Source: Vibrio sp. RE88
Lineage (GTDB): Bacteria; Pseudomonadota; Gammaproteobacteria; Enterobacterales; Vibrionaceae
Assembly: GCF_013113835.1 (NCBI RefSeq)
Contig: NZ_VTYQ01000006.1
Location: 62,001-126,000, forward strand
DNA length: 64,000 nucleotides
Reading direction: 5' to 3'
Positions 19,063 through 28,093 of this stretch are shown here, one piece after another (the stretch's first letter is position 1; each line of letters starts with the position of its first letter). The notes under the pieces were generated by a model, which was given only the letters and a program-made list of their open reading frames with translations, ran no database searches and was not told the origin of the DNA. Both the position numbers and the translations under genes were made by a program.

Positions 19063-19701
19063 TTATCGCTGAGTCTGCTCGTATTCAGCGGCGTTTTTCA
19101 CATCAACTCTTGAATGAGTTTTACCGCCCTTCACCTTTGCGCTGAACCGCACCTGTTCTAGTGTTAAGAACGCTTCGCATAGCTGAGCCACAGAAAGGTA
19201 AAAACGTGCGTGCTGAGCCCGCTTAACCTGATGAACAAAAGAGGTGAACCAAGGCGAAATGTGAGTATTGAAGAAATGTTGTTGATGAGAATCCTGCTCG
19301 CGTACAAGCACCGCCATCACTTCACACAAGGCTGAAATATGGTCTTCTGGTTCTTTGATGCTGTCTTCTCTCTCCAGACCTAACAACTTCAGATCATGGC
19401 GGATGTTGGCAAGCGGCTTCTCCATCAAAGAACCAGTACGATGCCACGATGCAAACGGAACGACTTCGCCACGGCCTATACCAATAAACAGTTCGTGATA
19501 CTCGTCTTCAAGTTCTGAGGCATTTACATCGAGTGCCGCCTGCTTGAGAGCCTGCCATGCCGACTGCATGTCACTAGGCGCGTTTTCAATTTCCAAATCA
19601 GCCAAAAATTGCACTAAATCCACAGTAGGACATTGGCGATACAACGCTGATAACATCAAGTAGATGTCAGCTCTTAAAGTAAGTTGTTCTTCCACTTTCA
19701 T
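19063..19701 (-). CDS. TorD-family chaperone for formate dehydrogenase
   Basis: A 212-residue helical protein of the TorD/DmsD type. The motif EDEYHELFIGIGRGEVVPFASWH (about 63-85) contains the conserved E-Y-x-x-L-F-x-G and P-xx-S pattern of this family, and PEDHISALCEVMAVL gives the second one (E-P-D-H). Such chaperones protect the Tat signal and help insert the molybdenum cofactor; the neighbouring FdhA is the obvious client. Its start is three bases after the stop of the polyferredoxin gene. Confidence 0.85.
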   Translation of the reverse strand: MKVEEQLTLRADIYLMLSALYRQCPTVDLVQFLADLEIENAPSDMQSAWQALKQAALDVNASELEDEYHELFIGIGRGEVVPFASWHRTGSLMEKPLANIRHDLKLLGLEREDSIKEPEDHISALCEVMAVLVREQDSHQQHFFNTHISPWFTSFVHQVKRAQHARFYLSVAQLCEAFLTLEQVRFSAKVKGGKTHSRVDVKNAAEYEQTQR

Positions 19702-19704
19702 CTC

Positions 19705-21366
19705 CTAATAGTTCAGCTGTTTGGTTGGATCGTCAGCCATCGCTTCAAACATATCGATGACTCGGCAGTCCTCACACATCGCGATACGGTTGAGCGCACT
19801 GTCATCATTAAAGTAAGAGTGACCGCGTAACTTATTCTGAAGCATATCGATCATAGATTGAGGCGCGAAAGGTTTATGGCAGCGTATACATTCCGCCGCC
19901 TTTTCTTCGTGAATCGTCGTAGCTGACTGCCGAGCAGCCGCATCCCAGTTCATTCGAGGCGTCATAGTGAGAGCGTTTTCAGGGCAGGCTTTGGTACATA
20001 GCCCACATTGAACACAGTCTTGCTCAACAAATTTCAGCGATGGTGATTGGCCGTCGGTATGAAGTGCTCTGGTTGGACAAACCGCAACACAACTCATGCA
20101 CAATGTGCAGTCTTTACTTTCGCAAGAGATATTGCCGTAAGGCGCATTAGCAGGAAGCTCAACAAGAGTTTCAATAGGCGTTCGAGTCTGGGCGAGCGAA
20201 TCAAGAGCGGTAAAAAGTCGCTGCCTTTTATTGCCTTGTAAATCACCGAGTGATAAATCAAACGAGTCAACACGCAATTGTGGGCGACTCTCACTTAGCG
20301 ATTCCATGTAGAGAATATCGATAATGTCTCGTTCAATGCCGATTTGAGACAGTAACTCCTGCGCTGTGGCAACTTCATTTTGCAAAACGCGTAATATCGT
20401 CGCTGGCATACGCTTGCTTGCGGCAAACAACACTTGTGTTGCTCCATTGACCAAAGCTGCAAACCAAGAGTCGATACCTACCGACGGAAGATCTTCAACC
20501 ACAATAGGAACAACGTAGTCCGGCAACACATTTAGCGCCATAACGTTAAAGTTTTCGTGACGCTCACTGCATATCAGTACAATCGGAGCAACTCCTCCAG
20601 CTTGGTGATAATTCGCCAAAGTACGCTCAATAAATTTCTGAGTCTCTTGAGGGTTCGGCAATGCATAGTGGATAGCTTCTGTCGGGCAAGCCGTTGCACA
20701 CGTACCTACGCCCTGACACAAATACGGGTTGATTTCGATGCGATGACCCGTTTTGTCACTCCCTTCACTAGACAAAGCACCTGCGGGGCAAGCGTCAACA
20801 CAGCGCTCACAGCCTTTAACCCCTCGCGAGCTATGCGCGCAGAGATCGGTATCCAATCGAAAAAACTTCGGTTTATCGAACGTCCCCATTAAGTTTGGGA
20901 TCTCTTCCAGAGCATCCGCAAGCTTTGGATAACCTCTGCCTACAGGGAAGTAGCCCGGAACAGGTACCTCTTCACCCATACAGCTGTTAAGGCAAAGATC
21001 TAATACGATATCGAAGCATTGTTGGTTGATGGCGACCTGAGCCAGATTGCTGCTCAAGCCGTGGTTTTGTGTATGCACATCAAATGCGCCAAGAAACCCT
21101 GAGACTTGAACCTGATTGGCGTAGTAAATATTGCCATGGCTGCCAGGCTCACCATCAGTAGATAGCAGTGTTATGCTTCCCATTTGAGACAACTGCTCTG
21201 CGGCGCTTTCAATAATTGAAGTCGGCCCGATGATGAGTGTATGTCCCCCACTCTCATAACTGACCGTGGGAGGAATGAGGTTTGTCAGTTCAACGGTATT
21301 CTCAAACGCATAAAGACGCGCTTTACCATTCGCTGACTGAGATTGTTGTAATAGTTGTTTTAGCAT
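19705..21366 (-). CDS. Polyferredoxin with several 4Fe-4S sites (fdh-associated)
   Basis: A 553-residue soluble protein. Visible cysteine sets: CERCVDACPAG (about 188), CQGVGTCATACP (about 217), CKDCTLCMSCVAVCP (about 415) and CVQCGLCTKACP (about 450), plus two CxxC pairs near the end (CIRCHKPF and CEDCRVID) that look like a zinc or rubredoxin-like site. The middle (about 250-400) has a flavodoxin-like look but no clear motif. It accompanies fdh genes in vibrios; an electron-transfer or assembly role is inferred. First gene of the torD-like/Tat/fdhABC run. Confidence 0.8.
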   Translation of the reverse strand: MLKQLLQQSQSANGKARLYAFENTVELTNLIPPTVSYESGGHTLIIGPTSIIESAAEQLSQMGSITLLSTDGEPGSHGNIYYANQVQVSGFLGAFDVHTQNHGLSSNLAQVAINQQCFDIVLDLCLNSCMGEEVPVPGYFPVGRGYPKLADALEEIPNLMGTFDKPKFFRLDTDLCAHSSRGVKGCERCVDACPAGALSSEGSDKTGHRIEINPYLCQGVGTCATACPTEAIHYALPNPQETQKFIERTLANYHQAGGVAPIVLICSERHENFNVMALNVLPDYVVPIVVEDLPSVGIDSWFAALVNGATQVLFAASKRMPATILRVLQNEVATAQELLSQIGIERDIIDILYMESLSESRPQLRVDSFDLSLGDLQGNKRQRLFTALDSLAQTRTPIETLVELPANAPYGNISCESKDCTLCMSCVAVCPTRALHTDGQSPSLKFVEQDCVQCGLCTKACPENALTMTPRMNWDAAARQSATTIHEEKAAECIRCHKPFAPQSMIDMLQNKLRGHSYFNDDSALNRIAMCEDCRVIDMFEAMADDPTKQLNY

Positions 21367-21413
21367 TGCTCTGTTCCAGCATTAAGAACATGAATTTTGT
21401 TTTATTCGTTCAT

Positions 21414-21425
21414 TAGCAATTGCTA
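21414..21425. promoter_or_regulatory. Palindrome in the promoter region of the polyferredoxin/fdh operon
   Basis: TAGCAATTGCTA is a perfect 12-bp palindrome 48 bases upstream of the polyferredoxin start. A related motif, TTGCT-N4-AGCAA, stands in the fdhD/DUF3305 divergent region (22509-22522). The binding protein is unknown. Confidence 0.4.
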
Positions 21426-21490
21426 TACCAATTTTAATATCGTTAATTATCAGCCAGTTACAATTATTCTTCTTACTAGAAAACCGAATA

Positions 21491-21519
21491 AAAAAAGGGT
21501 GAGACATTTTGTCCCACCC
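21491..21519 (-). terminator. Terminator after the DUF3306 gene
   Basis: On the minus strand a 10-bp stem (GGGTGGGACA with TGTCTCACCC, one G-U pair) and a three-base loop is followed by TTTTTT. It isolates the DUF3305-DUF3306 pair from the fdh operon. Confidence 0.8.
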
Positions 21520-21548
21520 TCGTAATTGATTGTTTAGTCAAAATGTAC

Positions 21549-22028
21549 CTATTTTTTGTGTGGTATATTTTGTCCCATCTCATCGACATCGGTTTCAGCA
21601 CTTAAATCACTTTCTGTATTCAAAGGCTGTTCAACATCTGAACTATCAGACTCCACGTCATTGGATTGTTCTTGCTCGTGATCTTGATTCACCCACTCCC
21701 GAAGCTTGGCGGCCACGTCGGTGGATAAACTCTTCACCGCTTTATAGTCGTGATCATAGTCATTGAGTCGGTCGACCTCACTGAACTCACCGGATAAGAA
21801 CAGCTTTCTCAACGCCGCTTTCTTTACAGCTGATTCGGCTTCAGAGACCAATAACGCTGCCACACTCGTCTCTTCAGAGTCTTGTTCTAACTCGTTGTCT
21901 GTAGACCCATCGTCACCTTCGGCTTGCTCTACCACTTCTTCCGAAGGCAGCTCAGAGAGCGAAGCGTTCTGGTCCTGCTCTCCATCAAGCTTGCGTTTAG
22001 ACCAACGCGATATAAAGCTACTTGCCAC
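21549..22028 (-). CDS. DUF3306 family protein (fdh-associated)
   Basis: A 159-residue acidic protein. It starts FISRWSKRKLDGE, the typical DUF3306 opening (FxxRWSRRK), then an acidic low-complexity stretch (about 20-55), a conserved core LRKLFLSGEFSEVDRLNDYDHDY and another acidic tail. Found next to formate dehydrogenase genes; function unknown. It overlaps the DUF3305 gene by 11 bases. Confidence 0.82.
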   Translation of the reverse strand: MASSFISRWSKRKLDGEQDQNASLSELPSEEVVEQAEGDDGSTDNELEQDSEETSVAALLVSEAESAVKKAALRKLFLSGEFSEVDRLNDYDHDYKAVKSLSTDVAAKLREWVNQDHEQEQSNDVESDSSDVEQPLNTESDLSAETDVDEMGQNIPHKK

Positions 22029-22482
22029 TTGAACGCCCCGCTCCTTTACGCTTTTTACGTCTTACTTCAAGCAGTTCACCATGACGACCAATGTACGCCT
22101 CAATCCAAGCTTGAACAGGCAATGGCATTTCATTAGATAACACCAGATAATCACCATCCATATACTGGCCAGCCGCACTCTGCGAAGCCGTCAGTGAAAC
22201 GATATGAGGTTGTTCTTCACTGTCCACAGCATCCATGATCAAAAAAAGCTTTGGCTGTTGAGAACTCAGGTTGAAGCGGTAATCTGTTCTTTCATCTCTA
22301 TGTAGCTGTAGCGTCGTTGTATTTTCGCTGTGACGGTCAGGTTGAAGATCAAACCCGAGCAGTTGCCACTGCGTTGTTGACCATATTCCTGTTGAGATTT
22401 CGTGGGACTTAAGGTCACAATTTATGGACCATACAGACTCAGATTTCTCTAGCTGAGCACCGACGATTTCTTGTTTTGACAT
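22018..22482 (-). CDS. DUF3305 family protein (fdh-associated)
   Basis: A 154-residue protein with GIWSTTQWQLLGF and MPLPVQAWIEAYIGRHGE, motifs of the DUF3305 family, and a basic C-terminal tail (RRKKRKGAGRSSGK). Always seen with DUF3306 beside fdh genes; mechanism unknown. It is divergent from fdhD, sharing the 22483-22618 promoter region. Confidence 0.82.
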   Translation of the reverse strand: MSKQEIVGAQLEKSESVWSINCDLKSHEISTGIWSTTQWQLLGFDLQPDRHSENTTTLQLHRDERTDYRFNLSSQQPKLFLIMDAVDSEEQPHIVSLTASQSAAGQYMDGDYLVLSNEMPLPVQAWIEAYIGRHGELLEVRRKKRKGAGRSSGK

Positions 22483-22508
22483 ATTTATCCGCTCAAATAT
22501 TCATTTTG

Positions 22509-22522
22509 TTGCTTTCTAGCAA
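22509..22522. promoter_or_regulatory. Inverted repeat between DUF3305 and fdhD
   Basis: TTGCTTTCTAGCAA (TTGCT-N4-AGCAA) lies between the two divergent genes. It has FNR/CRP-like spacing but not their consensus. Related to the palindrome at 21414. Confidence 0.4.
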
Positions 22523-22618
22523 TAACTGTACCTAAGGTCTGTGGTTGGATTACATGACGGGAACGGTATTTGCTTACTCCTTCATAACCACAAACGATCA
22601 GAAGCAGGAAACCTTGTA

Positions 22619-23443
22619 GTGAAACCTAACATCATCCGAACCAGTGAGAATCCGCTGCAGACCATGGAAGTAGAAGTCTGCGATGAATATGGTGAAAAAA
22701 TTGTCAAACAGATCGCCTGTGAACGCCCTCTAACTGTGATGCTTAACTGGAAAGAAGTCGTCACACTGATGACATTAGGATCGCGCCCTGAGTCTCTTGT
22801 GCTTGGATACCTAAAAAACCAAAGCTTTCTCTCAGACCCAGAGTCACTTGAGTCAGTCATCATTGATTGGGAAACCCATAGCGCAGCGGTTATCACGAAA
22901 GAAAACACTGAGCATCTTGAAAGTGCACTAAAAAAGAAAACCGTTACTTCAGGCTGTGGTCAGGGCACCATGTACGGCAATGTCATGAAGCAGCTCGAGA
23001 ACTATCAGGTACCACAAGTGAAACTCAAGCAATCCGAGATTTACTCTGCACTTGAGGCGCTCACCCACTACAACGACACCTACAAAAAAGCCGGTGCAGT
23101 TCATGGTTGCGCCATCTGCCGACACAATGAAGTGTTGTCTTTTGTGGAAGACGTCGGCCGACACAATGCCGTTGATACGCTGGCCGGAGAAATGTGGTTA
23201 GAGAATCAAAGCGGTGACGACAAAATCTTTTACACAACGGGTCGACTCACGTCGGAAATGGTCATAAAAGTAGCTCAGATGGGTATTCCAGTATTACTTT
23301 CACGCTCAGGTGTTACCCAAATGGGGTTAGATCTCGCCCAAAAGTTTGGAATTACGACGATAGCAAGGGCTAAAGGGCTGAGATTTCAGGTTTTCACTGG
23401 AGCAGAAAAAATCGAATTTGACGTAAAAGGTGATATGAAATGA
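22619..23443 (+). CDS. fdhD: Formate dehydrogenase accessory sulfurtransferase FdhD
   Basis: A 274-residue protein that passes sulfur from IscS to the molybdenum cofactor of FdhA. The catalytic Cys lies in TSGCGQGTMYG; the E. coli protein has CxxC here, while this one reads C-G-Q-G, so only the first Cys is kept. FVEDVGRHNAVDTLAG and YTTGRLTSEMV are family landmarks. Start GTG 22619 follows CAGGA; an upstream ATG at 22541 adds 26 residues unlike the family. Divergent from the DUF3305 gene. Confidence 0.92.
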   Translation: MKPNIIRTSENPLQTMEVEVCDEYGEKIVKQIACERPLTVMLNWKEVVTLMTLGSRPESLVLGYLKNQSFLSDPESLESVIIDWETHSAAVITKENTEHLESALKKKTVTSGCGQGTMYGNVMKQLENYQVPQVKLKQSEIYSALEALTHYNDTYKKAGAVHGCAICRHNEVLSFVEDVGRHNAVDTLAGEMWLENQSGDDKIFYTTGRLTSEMVIKVAQMGIPVLLSRSGVTQMGLDLAQKFGITTIARAKGLRFQVFTGAEKIEFDVKGDMK

Positions 23444-23572
23444 CATTTATAGTCGGCTAACTTGAAAAACACCTCTCTAGTGCTATTAGTTTTATATTCG
23501 CATTAATAATATTGTCATGAAGCACATAATTTTAGCGGATATTCAACGTCATTAGGCTACAGGGAGGTGTCC

Positions 23573-25462
23573 ATGAACGGCTCACCGAATACAGAGCGGT
23601 TTGCTTTTTCTTTTTCCATTCGTGCCAAGTTAATTCTCATCAATTTGACTTTACTCGTTAGTGTCGGCTTGTACGCCTATTACGAACAAGCCAGCTTTAA
23701 CAGTTTCGAATCTTTAGAGCATGCAGCCATAAACAACTTACAAAGCTCCGTCGATCTGCTTATGTTACGTCGTCACGAAAAGGATTTTCTTGCGCGTAAA
23801 GATATGAAGTACCCCCAACGGTTCGACAAAACGTTCGAGGAACTTTCTCAGCGCTTATCCGAGCTTGCTATCATTTTAAAGTCCCATAACCTTCATATGG
23901 AAGACCGTACTTCCACTATTGTCTCCACTCTCAACCAGTATCAAATTCAGTTCCACCAATTGGTGAATCAAGTCAACGCGATTGAAGGCGTCGATGTTTC
24001 TTCCAATTTCGTCTCAGAACTGGAGAACTCTAGAAAAGCATTAAAGGCAGCCGCGGCCGACAAAGACAGTTTTGCTTTGGAGGTGGAGCTGCTTGAACTG
24101 ATGGAAGCAGATTATAGGTATCTCGCTAATACCAATAAAGAAACCAGCGCATCTCTCCTCGCCGCTCTCGATAAATTCTCAGCGAGTGAACATGTCCCTC
24201 AAGAACTTCAACCTGTGTTTACTGACTACCGACGCAGCGCAGAAAAATTAGTCGAAGCGTGTGAAATTCTAGGGCTGACTTCCAGCGAAGGGCTTAGAGG
24301 TGCGTTAAGATCGAACGTTCACAATACTGAACAGGCCATCAATGGACTTCAAACTGAGATAAGCCAAGTCATTTCTCAAAAATCCGCCGACATCAAAAGC
24401 CAGCTTTTCTTAATTGGTGGAGCAATTGTTGCCTTACTTTCTAGTATGTTGTTCCTCATCGGTAAAAGCATCTTAAGCCGCATTCAAGCCATCAACGTGC
24501 TTATGAAAAACATTGCCAGCGGAGATGGTGACCTTACAGTGCGCATGAATGCGAAAGGTGATGATGAACTCGCTCAGCTTGCTAACTCTTTTGACCGATT
24601 CATCTCCCAACTGCATGGCCACATTAAGGAGTTGGCCGATGTGATGTCAGTATTAAGTGAAAGCTCATGCAGCTCGGAGCATGCCGCCGTTAAAAGTATG
24701 AACAATGCTGAGCAGCAAAAGATTCAGTCAGAATCGGTTGCTACAGCCGTCAATGAGCTGGTAATGACCAGCAACGAGATTACGGCCAATATCGAATCTG
24801 CCGCGCAGAACGCCGAGAGCATGAAACATGAAGCCGACGGCGCGCTGAATGTCACCCACTCAACCAGTGACAGTATTCAGACTCTTTCGACGAATATTGA
24901 AGAGTCCCAAGCCTTAATCGAGGATCTAGCTGAACAGAGCAAAGAGATTAATCAGGTCATCGCGACCATCCAAGGAATTGCAGAACAAACAAACCTGCTT
25001 GCTTTGAATGCTGCAATAGAAGCCGCTAGGGCGGGCGAAAACGGACGAGGTTTTGCTGTCGTAGCCGATGAAGTCAGACAGCTTTCGTTGATGACGAACA
25101 ACTCTACCCATCAAATTGAAACAACCATTCAGACTCTGACATCCGGTATACAACAGACCGTTACGAAAATGTCTTCAAGCTTAGAGCAGGCGCACCACAC
25201 CAATACCAGCACCAAGGAAGTGGTCAGTGCGATTGACGCGATGACATTACGTATCAGCGAAATGTCAGACATGAATACGCAAATCGCGACCGCTTCTGAA
25301 GAACAATCTATGGTATCTGCGGAGATAGACCGCAACATCACTGAGATTGCGCATTTGGCAAGCGATACACACCAGATTGTTGCTGGCTCAGTTCGTTGTA
25401 GTGAACAAGTGTCAGGTGTTAGCCATAAACTGGAGCAAATTGTCGCTAACTTCAAATATTAA
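23573..25462 (+). CDS. Methyl-accepting chemotaxis protein
   Basis: A 629-residue chemoreceptor. TM1 at about 20-38, a ~245-residue all-helical periplasmic sensor ([19 protein letters not shown] resembles the helical bimodular HBM type), TM2 at about 282-302, HAMP, then a methyl-accepting signalling domain with the hairpin [19 protein letters not shown] and [13 protein letters not shown]. It would report to CheA/CheW; the ligand is unknown. HBM receptors elsewhere bind organic acids or polyamines. Start ATG 23573 follows AGGGAGG; a GTG two codons earlier overlaps that site. Confidence 0.92.
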   Translation: MNGSPNTERFAFSFSIRAKLILINLTLLVSVGLYAYYEQASFNSFESLEHAAINNLQSSVDLLMLRRHEKDFLARKDMKYPQRFDKTFEELSQRLSELAIILKSHNLHMEDRTSTIVSTLNQYQIQFHQLVNQVNAIEGVDVSSNFVSELENSRKALKAAAADKDSFALEVELLELMEADYRYLANTNKETSASLLAALDKFSASEHVPQELQPVFTDYRRSAEKLVEACEILGLTSSEGLRGALRSNVHNTEQAINGLQTEISQVISQKSADIKSQLFLIGGAIVALLSSMLFLIGKSILSRIQAINVLMKNIASGDGDLTVRMNAKGDDELAQLANSFDRFISQLHGHIKELADVMSVLSESSCSSEHAAVKSMNNAEQQKIQSESVATAVNELVMTSNEITANIESAAQNAESMKHEADGALNVTHSTSDSIQTLSTNIEESQALIEDLAEQSKEINQVIATIQGIAEQTNLLALNAAIEAARAGENGRGFAVVADEVRQLSLMTNNSTHQIETTIQTLTSGIQQTVTKMSSSLEQAHHTNTSTKEVVSAIDAMTLRISEMSDMNTQIATASEEQSMVSAEIDRNITEIAHLASDTHQIVAGSVRCSEQVSGVSHKLEQIVANFKY

Positions 25463-25477
25463 TCGATTGATAGCTTT

Positions 25478-25518
25478 GGTCGTATCATTTGGGCAATGAA
25501 AATGATACGACCTTTTTT
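25478..25518 (+). terminator. Terminator after the chemoreceptor gene
   Basis: A stem of about 13 bp (GGTCGTATCATTT with AAATGATACGACC), loop of about 8 bases, then a T6 run. Confidence 0.85.
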
Positions 25519-25556
25519 GTGCGCCAAGCTCACCAATTCGACTTTACGGATCTTCT

Positions 25557-26021
25557 TTACACTTGTGCATTCGCTAGGGCTTTGTTTCTGTTCAAATAGC
25601 CATAGAGACCAAACAAGATCGCGCCACCACTAAAGAACGTCATTAAAGTACCCACTGGAGGTGCTAAACCTTCTAGATCAACAAAGACAAAATACCCTAG
25701 GTCAGCTAAACCTCCGACCAATGCGCAGATAAACATCGCGGTTACATTCCCTTTCCAAACGTACACGCTACCTACCGTGGTTACTAAACCGAACCAAGCT
25801 AAGTTCCAGGAATGTTGTTTGAGCGTTGCTGTCACTATAGGCGTATACTCGGTCAGCATTCCAACCATCATTGGGTCTTTAGTTATAGCCTCAATGGTCA
25901 ATGCCTGCTCACCTAGCGAGAACAGATAGATAAGTGCGGCACCCATGAAAAAATGGAACACACCCCAAACAGCCCATAGTACAGATGAAACTTTAAAACT
26001 CGTCGACATCTTCATCATCAC
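25557..26021 (-). CDS. Small membrane protein, four segments, unknown function
   Basis: A 154-residue protein with about four membrane segments (VLWAVWGVFHFFMGAALIYLF, NLAWFGLVTTVGSVYVW, FICALVGGLADLGYFVF, GTLMTFFSGGAILFGLYGYL). No known motif. GGGGAG stands before its first ATG codons. It is divergent from a LysR gene 160 bases away, so it is the likely target of that regulator. Confidence 0.65.
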   Translation of the reverse strand: MMMKMSTSFKVSSVLWAVWGVFHFFMGAALIYLFSLGEQALTIEAITKDPMMVGMLTEYTPIVTATLKQHSWNLAWFGLVTTVGSVYVWKGNVTAMFICALVGGLADLGYFVFVDLEGLAPPVGTLMTFFSGGAILFGLYGYLNRNKALANAQV

Positions 26022-26181
26022 TCTCCCCTTTATGAGTTTTCAATTTAACAAGCGACTCACTGCTTCTAGAGCGTCGCTTGTTGATGGGAAAACTATAAAA
26101 TCGTTGACGATAAATAGATAACGAATAATTATATTCAACATGAATACTTAAAGTTATCATGTTTACCTAAAAGTGGTGTTT

Positions 26182-27072
26182 ATGACGAATGAACAACTCA
26201 AAGCCTTTCTTGCTGTTGTCGAACAAGGGAGCTTTCGTAAAGCCGCTCAGGCTATCTTCAAAACTCAAGCTGCCGTCAGCGCATCTGTTGCTTCGTTGGA
26301 GCATGAATTCGATATTCTGTTATTTAGCAGGGATGAGTATCGACCTAAGCTCACTCATGCAGGTCATCAGTTTTACCTAAGTGCCAAGAAGACGATGGAA
26401 CATTTTTCACACTTAGATAGGATGGGTCGGCAGCTTGGTAAAGGGGTTGAGCCAGCATTCAACATAGTTATTAGCGCTGTGTTTCCTTTACCACCATTAC
26501 TTGGCAGCATAAAAACCATCAGCGACAGCTTTCCTCACACTCAATTTACCGTGTCGACAGAAGTGCTAAACGGTGTAACTGAGTCCATCGATGAAGGACG
26601 CGCTGATTTAGCTTTCGGACCTGACTTTGGCTTAGACACAACCTATGAAAAAGTACCAATATCCGAGGTTACCTTCATCAATATTGCCGCGCCCGACTAC
26701 TTTTCTGAAGACTCAAAGGCTGAGATTTCTCTCGAAGACGCGAATCACTATTCGCAGATCATCGTACGTGATAGCTCAAGAAGCGTTGATAAAGCTTCCA
26801 TCCATGTTGCGCCAAATACGGACTCATGGAGGGTCAATGACTTCGCGACCAAAAAAGAACTGATTCTAGCTAAGCTTGGTTGGGGAAGAATGCCTCAACA
26901 TTTGATAGACCGGGAGCTTGAGAGCGGATTGTTGATACCTATTAGTGTAGAAGGCATCGCTACCTACTCTAACGCACAGCTGTTCATGTTTCGTCGTCGA
27001 AACCGTGCCAACGGCCCTGTTGCGAATCACTTTTGGCAGGAATTAAACCAAGCTTACTCACCTAAAAAATAA
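26182..27072 (+). CDS. LysR-family transcriptional regulator
   Basis: A 296-residue protein. The N-terminal helix-turn-helix (NEQLKAFLAVVEQGSFRKAAQAIFKTQAAVSASVASLE) is followed by a substrate-binding domain of the LysR type (about 85-290). The inducer cannot be predicted. ATG 26182 matches the usual LysR beginning; a GTG three codons earlier is possible. Its divergent neighbour is the small membrane protein gene. Confidence 0.88.
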   Translation: MTNEQLKAFLAVVEQGSFRKAAQAIFKTQAAVSASVASLEHEFDILLFSRDEYRPKLTHAGHQFYLSAKKTMEHFSHLDRMGRQLGKGVEPAFNIVISAVFPLPPLLGSIKTISDSFPHTQFTVSTEVLNGVTESIDEGRADLAFGPDFGLDTTYEKVPISEVTFINIAAPDYFSEDSKAEISLEDANHYSQIIVRDSSRSVDKASIHVAPNTDSWRVNDFATKKELILAKLGWGRMPQHLIDRELESGLLIPISVEGIATYSNAQLFMFRRRNRANGPVANHFWQELNQAYSPKK

Positions 27073-27111
27073 CGCCGCGCGAGACATATGCACGGCGTCG
27101 CAATTTTGCAG

Positions 27112-27663
27112 TTATCGACCTAGCATTCGCAGCAGCGTTTTGTCTTTGTCGATTAAGTGATGCTTGAGTGCTCCGACAATATGAAGAACGATCGCAGCAG
27201 GTAAGAGTGTTTCGCCGATGAAGGAGTGGATAGTATCCCCAATATCATCAAGAAGCGGATAAATAACCAGACTTTCTCCTGGATTAGCTGGGTCTGGCGT
27301 GGCTGCTAAAAGATCTAAACTGAAAAAGTGTAAGCCATGCCCGCCGCCAATCGCCATCATCATGCCTGATAACGGCATAAGTAAGGTCGCAATCAGAAGT
27401 GCCCAATGCACTGCCTTACCACTTATTTTTTCAAACTGTGTGTAGTCTCCTACATGCTCTGGCCAGCCATTAGAGTACCGCCAGATAACTCTAGGAATGA
27501 CGACCAATAAGATTGCCACACCAAACGAGGTATGAGAATCAAACAGCCATTGAATTCCGATGTCTTCCATAAATAGGCCTGACATCACCATATAGAGCAT
27601 TAATACACCTACGACCCAGTGAAGTGTGATGGTAATCGATGATAGTTTTTCTTTGGTATCCAT
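27112..27663 (-). CDS. Cytochrome b561 family protein
   Basis: A 183-residue membrane cytochrome (CybB type). Four membrane segments, with heme-ligand His residues in TITLHWVVG, DSHTSFGVA, KAVHWALL and VLHIVGALKHH. Proteins of this family move electrons between quinol and periplasmic acceptors. Start ATG 27663 follows AGGAAA; a longer in-frame start at 27702 would add residues outside the family. Confidence 0.88.
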   Translation of the reverse strand: MDTKEKLSSITITLHWVVGVLMLYMVMSGLFMEDIGIQWLFDSHTSFGVAILLVVIPRVIWRYSNGWPEHVGDYTQFEKISGKAVHWALLIATLLMPLSGMMMAIGGGHGLHFFSLDLLAATPDPANPGESLVIYPLLDDIGDTIHSFIGETLLPAAIVLHIVGALKHHLIDKDKTLLRMLGR

Positions 27664-27911
27664 TTTCCTTTCTCCGCTAATGATAACTAGCAACAGGAAC
27701 AAACTACTATTTACTACGTGAATGAAACATGAACACCTACCAGGGCAAATCGATTAGCCATTCACAGCCTTGCGTAACGCGGCCAATGCAACCAAGGCGA
27801 TCGAGCTAACACTCTGCCTGCCCTCAACTAATAAGATCTTTACAGCAAGATCACACAATCACTTCCCTGCTCACTTCTTGTTCAATATTTGTGATCAATA
27901 CACAAGTCCGA

Positions 27912-27928
27912 CTGGTATAACAGGTATA
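27912..27928. promoter_or_regulatory. NanR-like operator, distal copy
   Basis: CTGGTATAACAGGTATA contains two GGTATA hexamers with 3 bases between them, as in the E. coli NanR operator (GGTATA repeats) that controls sialic acid genes. It lies 166 bases upstream of the sialidase ATG. Confidence 0.7.
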
Positions 27929-28004
27929 GTGTTATTCATCCAAGTGCATTTTGCTTTGAGAAAACCAATGAAAGATCCATCACGATAAGATTATCTCGAT
28001 CTAG

Positions 28005-28021
28005 CTGGTATAACAGGTATA
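28005..28021. promoter_or_regulatory. NanR-like operator, proximal copy
   Basis: An exact second copy of the 17-bp element at 27912, 72 bases before the sialidase ATG and continuing into ATCAG. Two copies at a distance of 93 bases could support looping or cooperative binding. Confidence 0.7.
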
Positions 28022-28093
28022 TCAGAAGGGGCTATTTTCTTATTACTTAAATCGTTCACATACAGTGAACCTATTCAATAACAAGGAATAAAC

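Larger units (their letters stand above)
27664..28093. other. Regulatory intergenic region upstream of the sialidase gene
   Basis: About 430 bases without a credible gene. It holds two exact copies of a 17-bp element, annotated separately, 93 bases apart, and the promoters of cytochrome b561 and the sialidase. An open frame at 27770-27988 has no ribosome binding site and runs through the first element. Confidence 0.6.

Noticed and set aside
27770..27988. Open frame of 72 codons upstream of the sialidase
   Set aside because: It crosses the NanR-like operator, has no ribosome binding site and an unconvincing composition.
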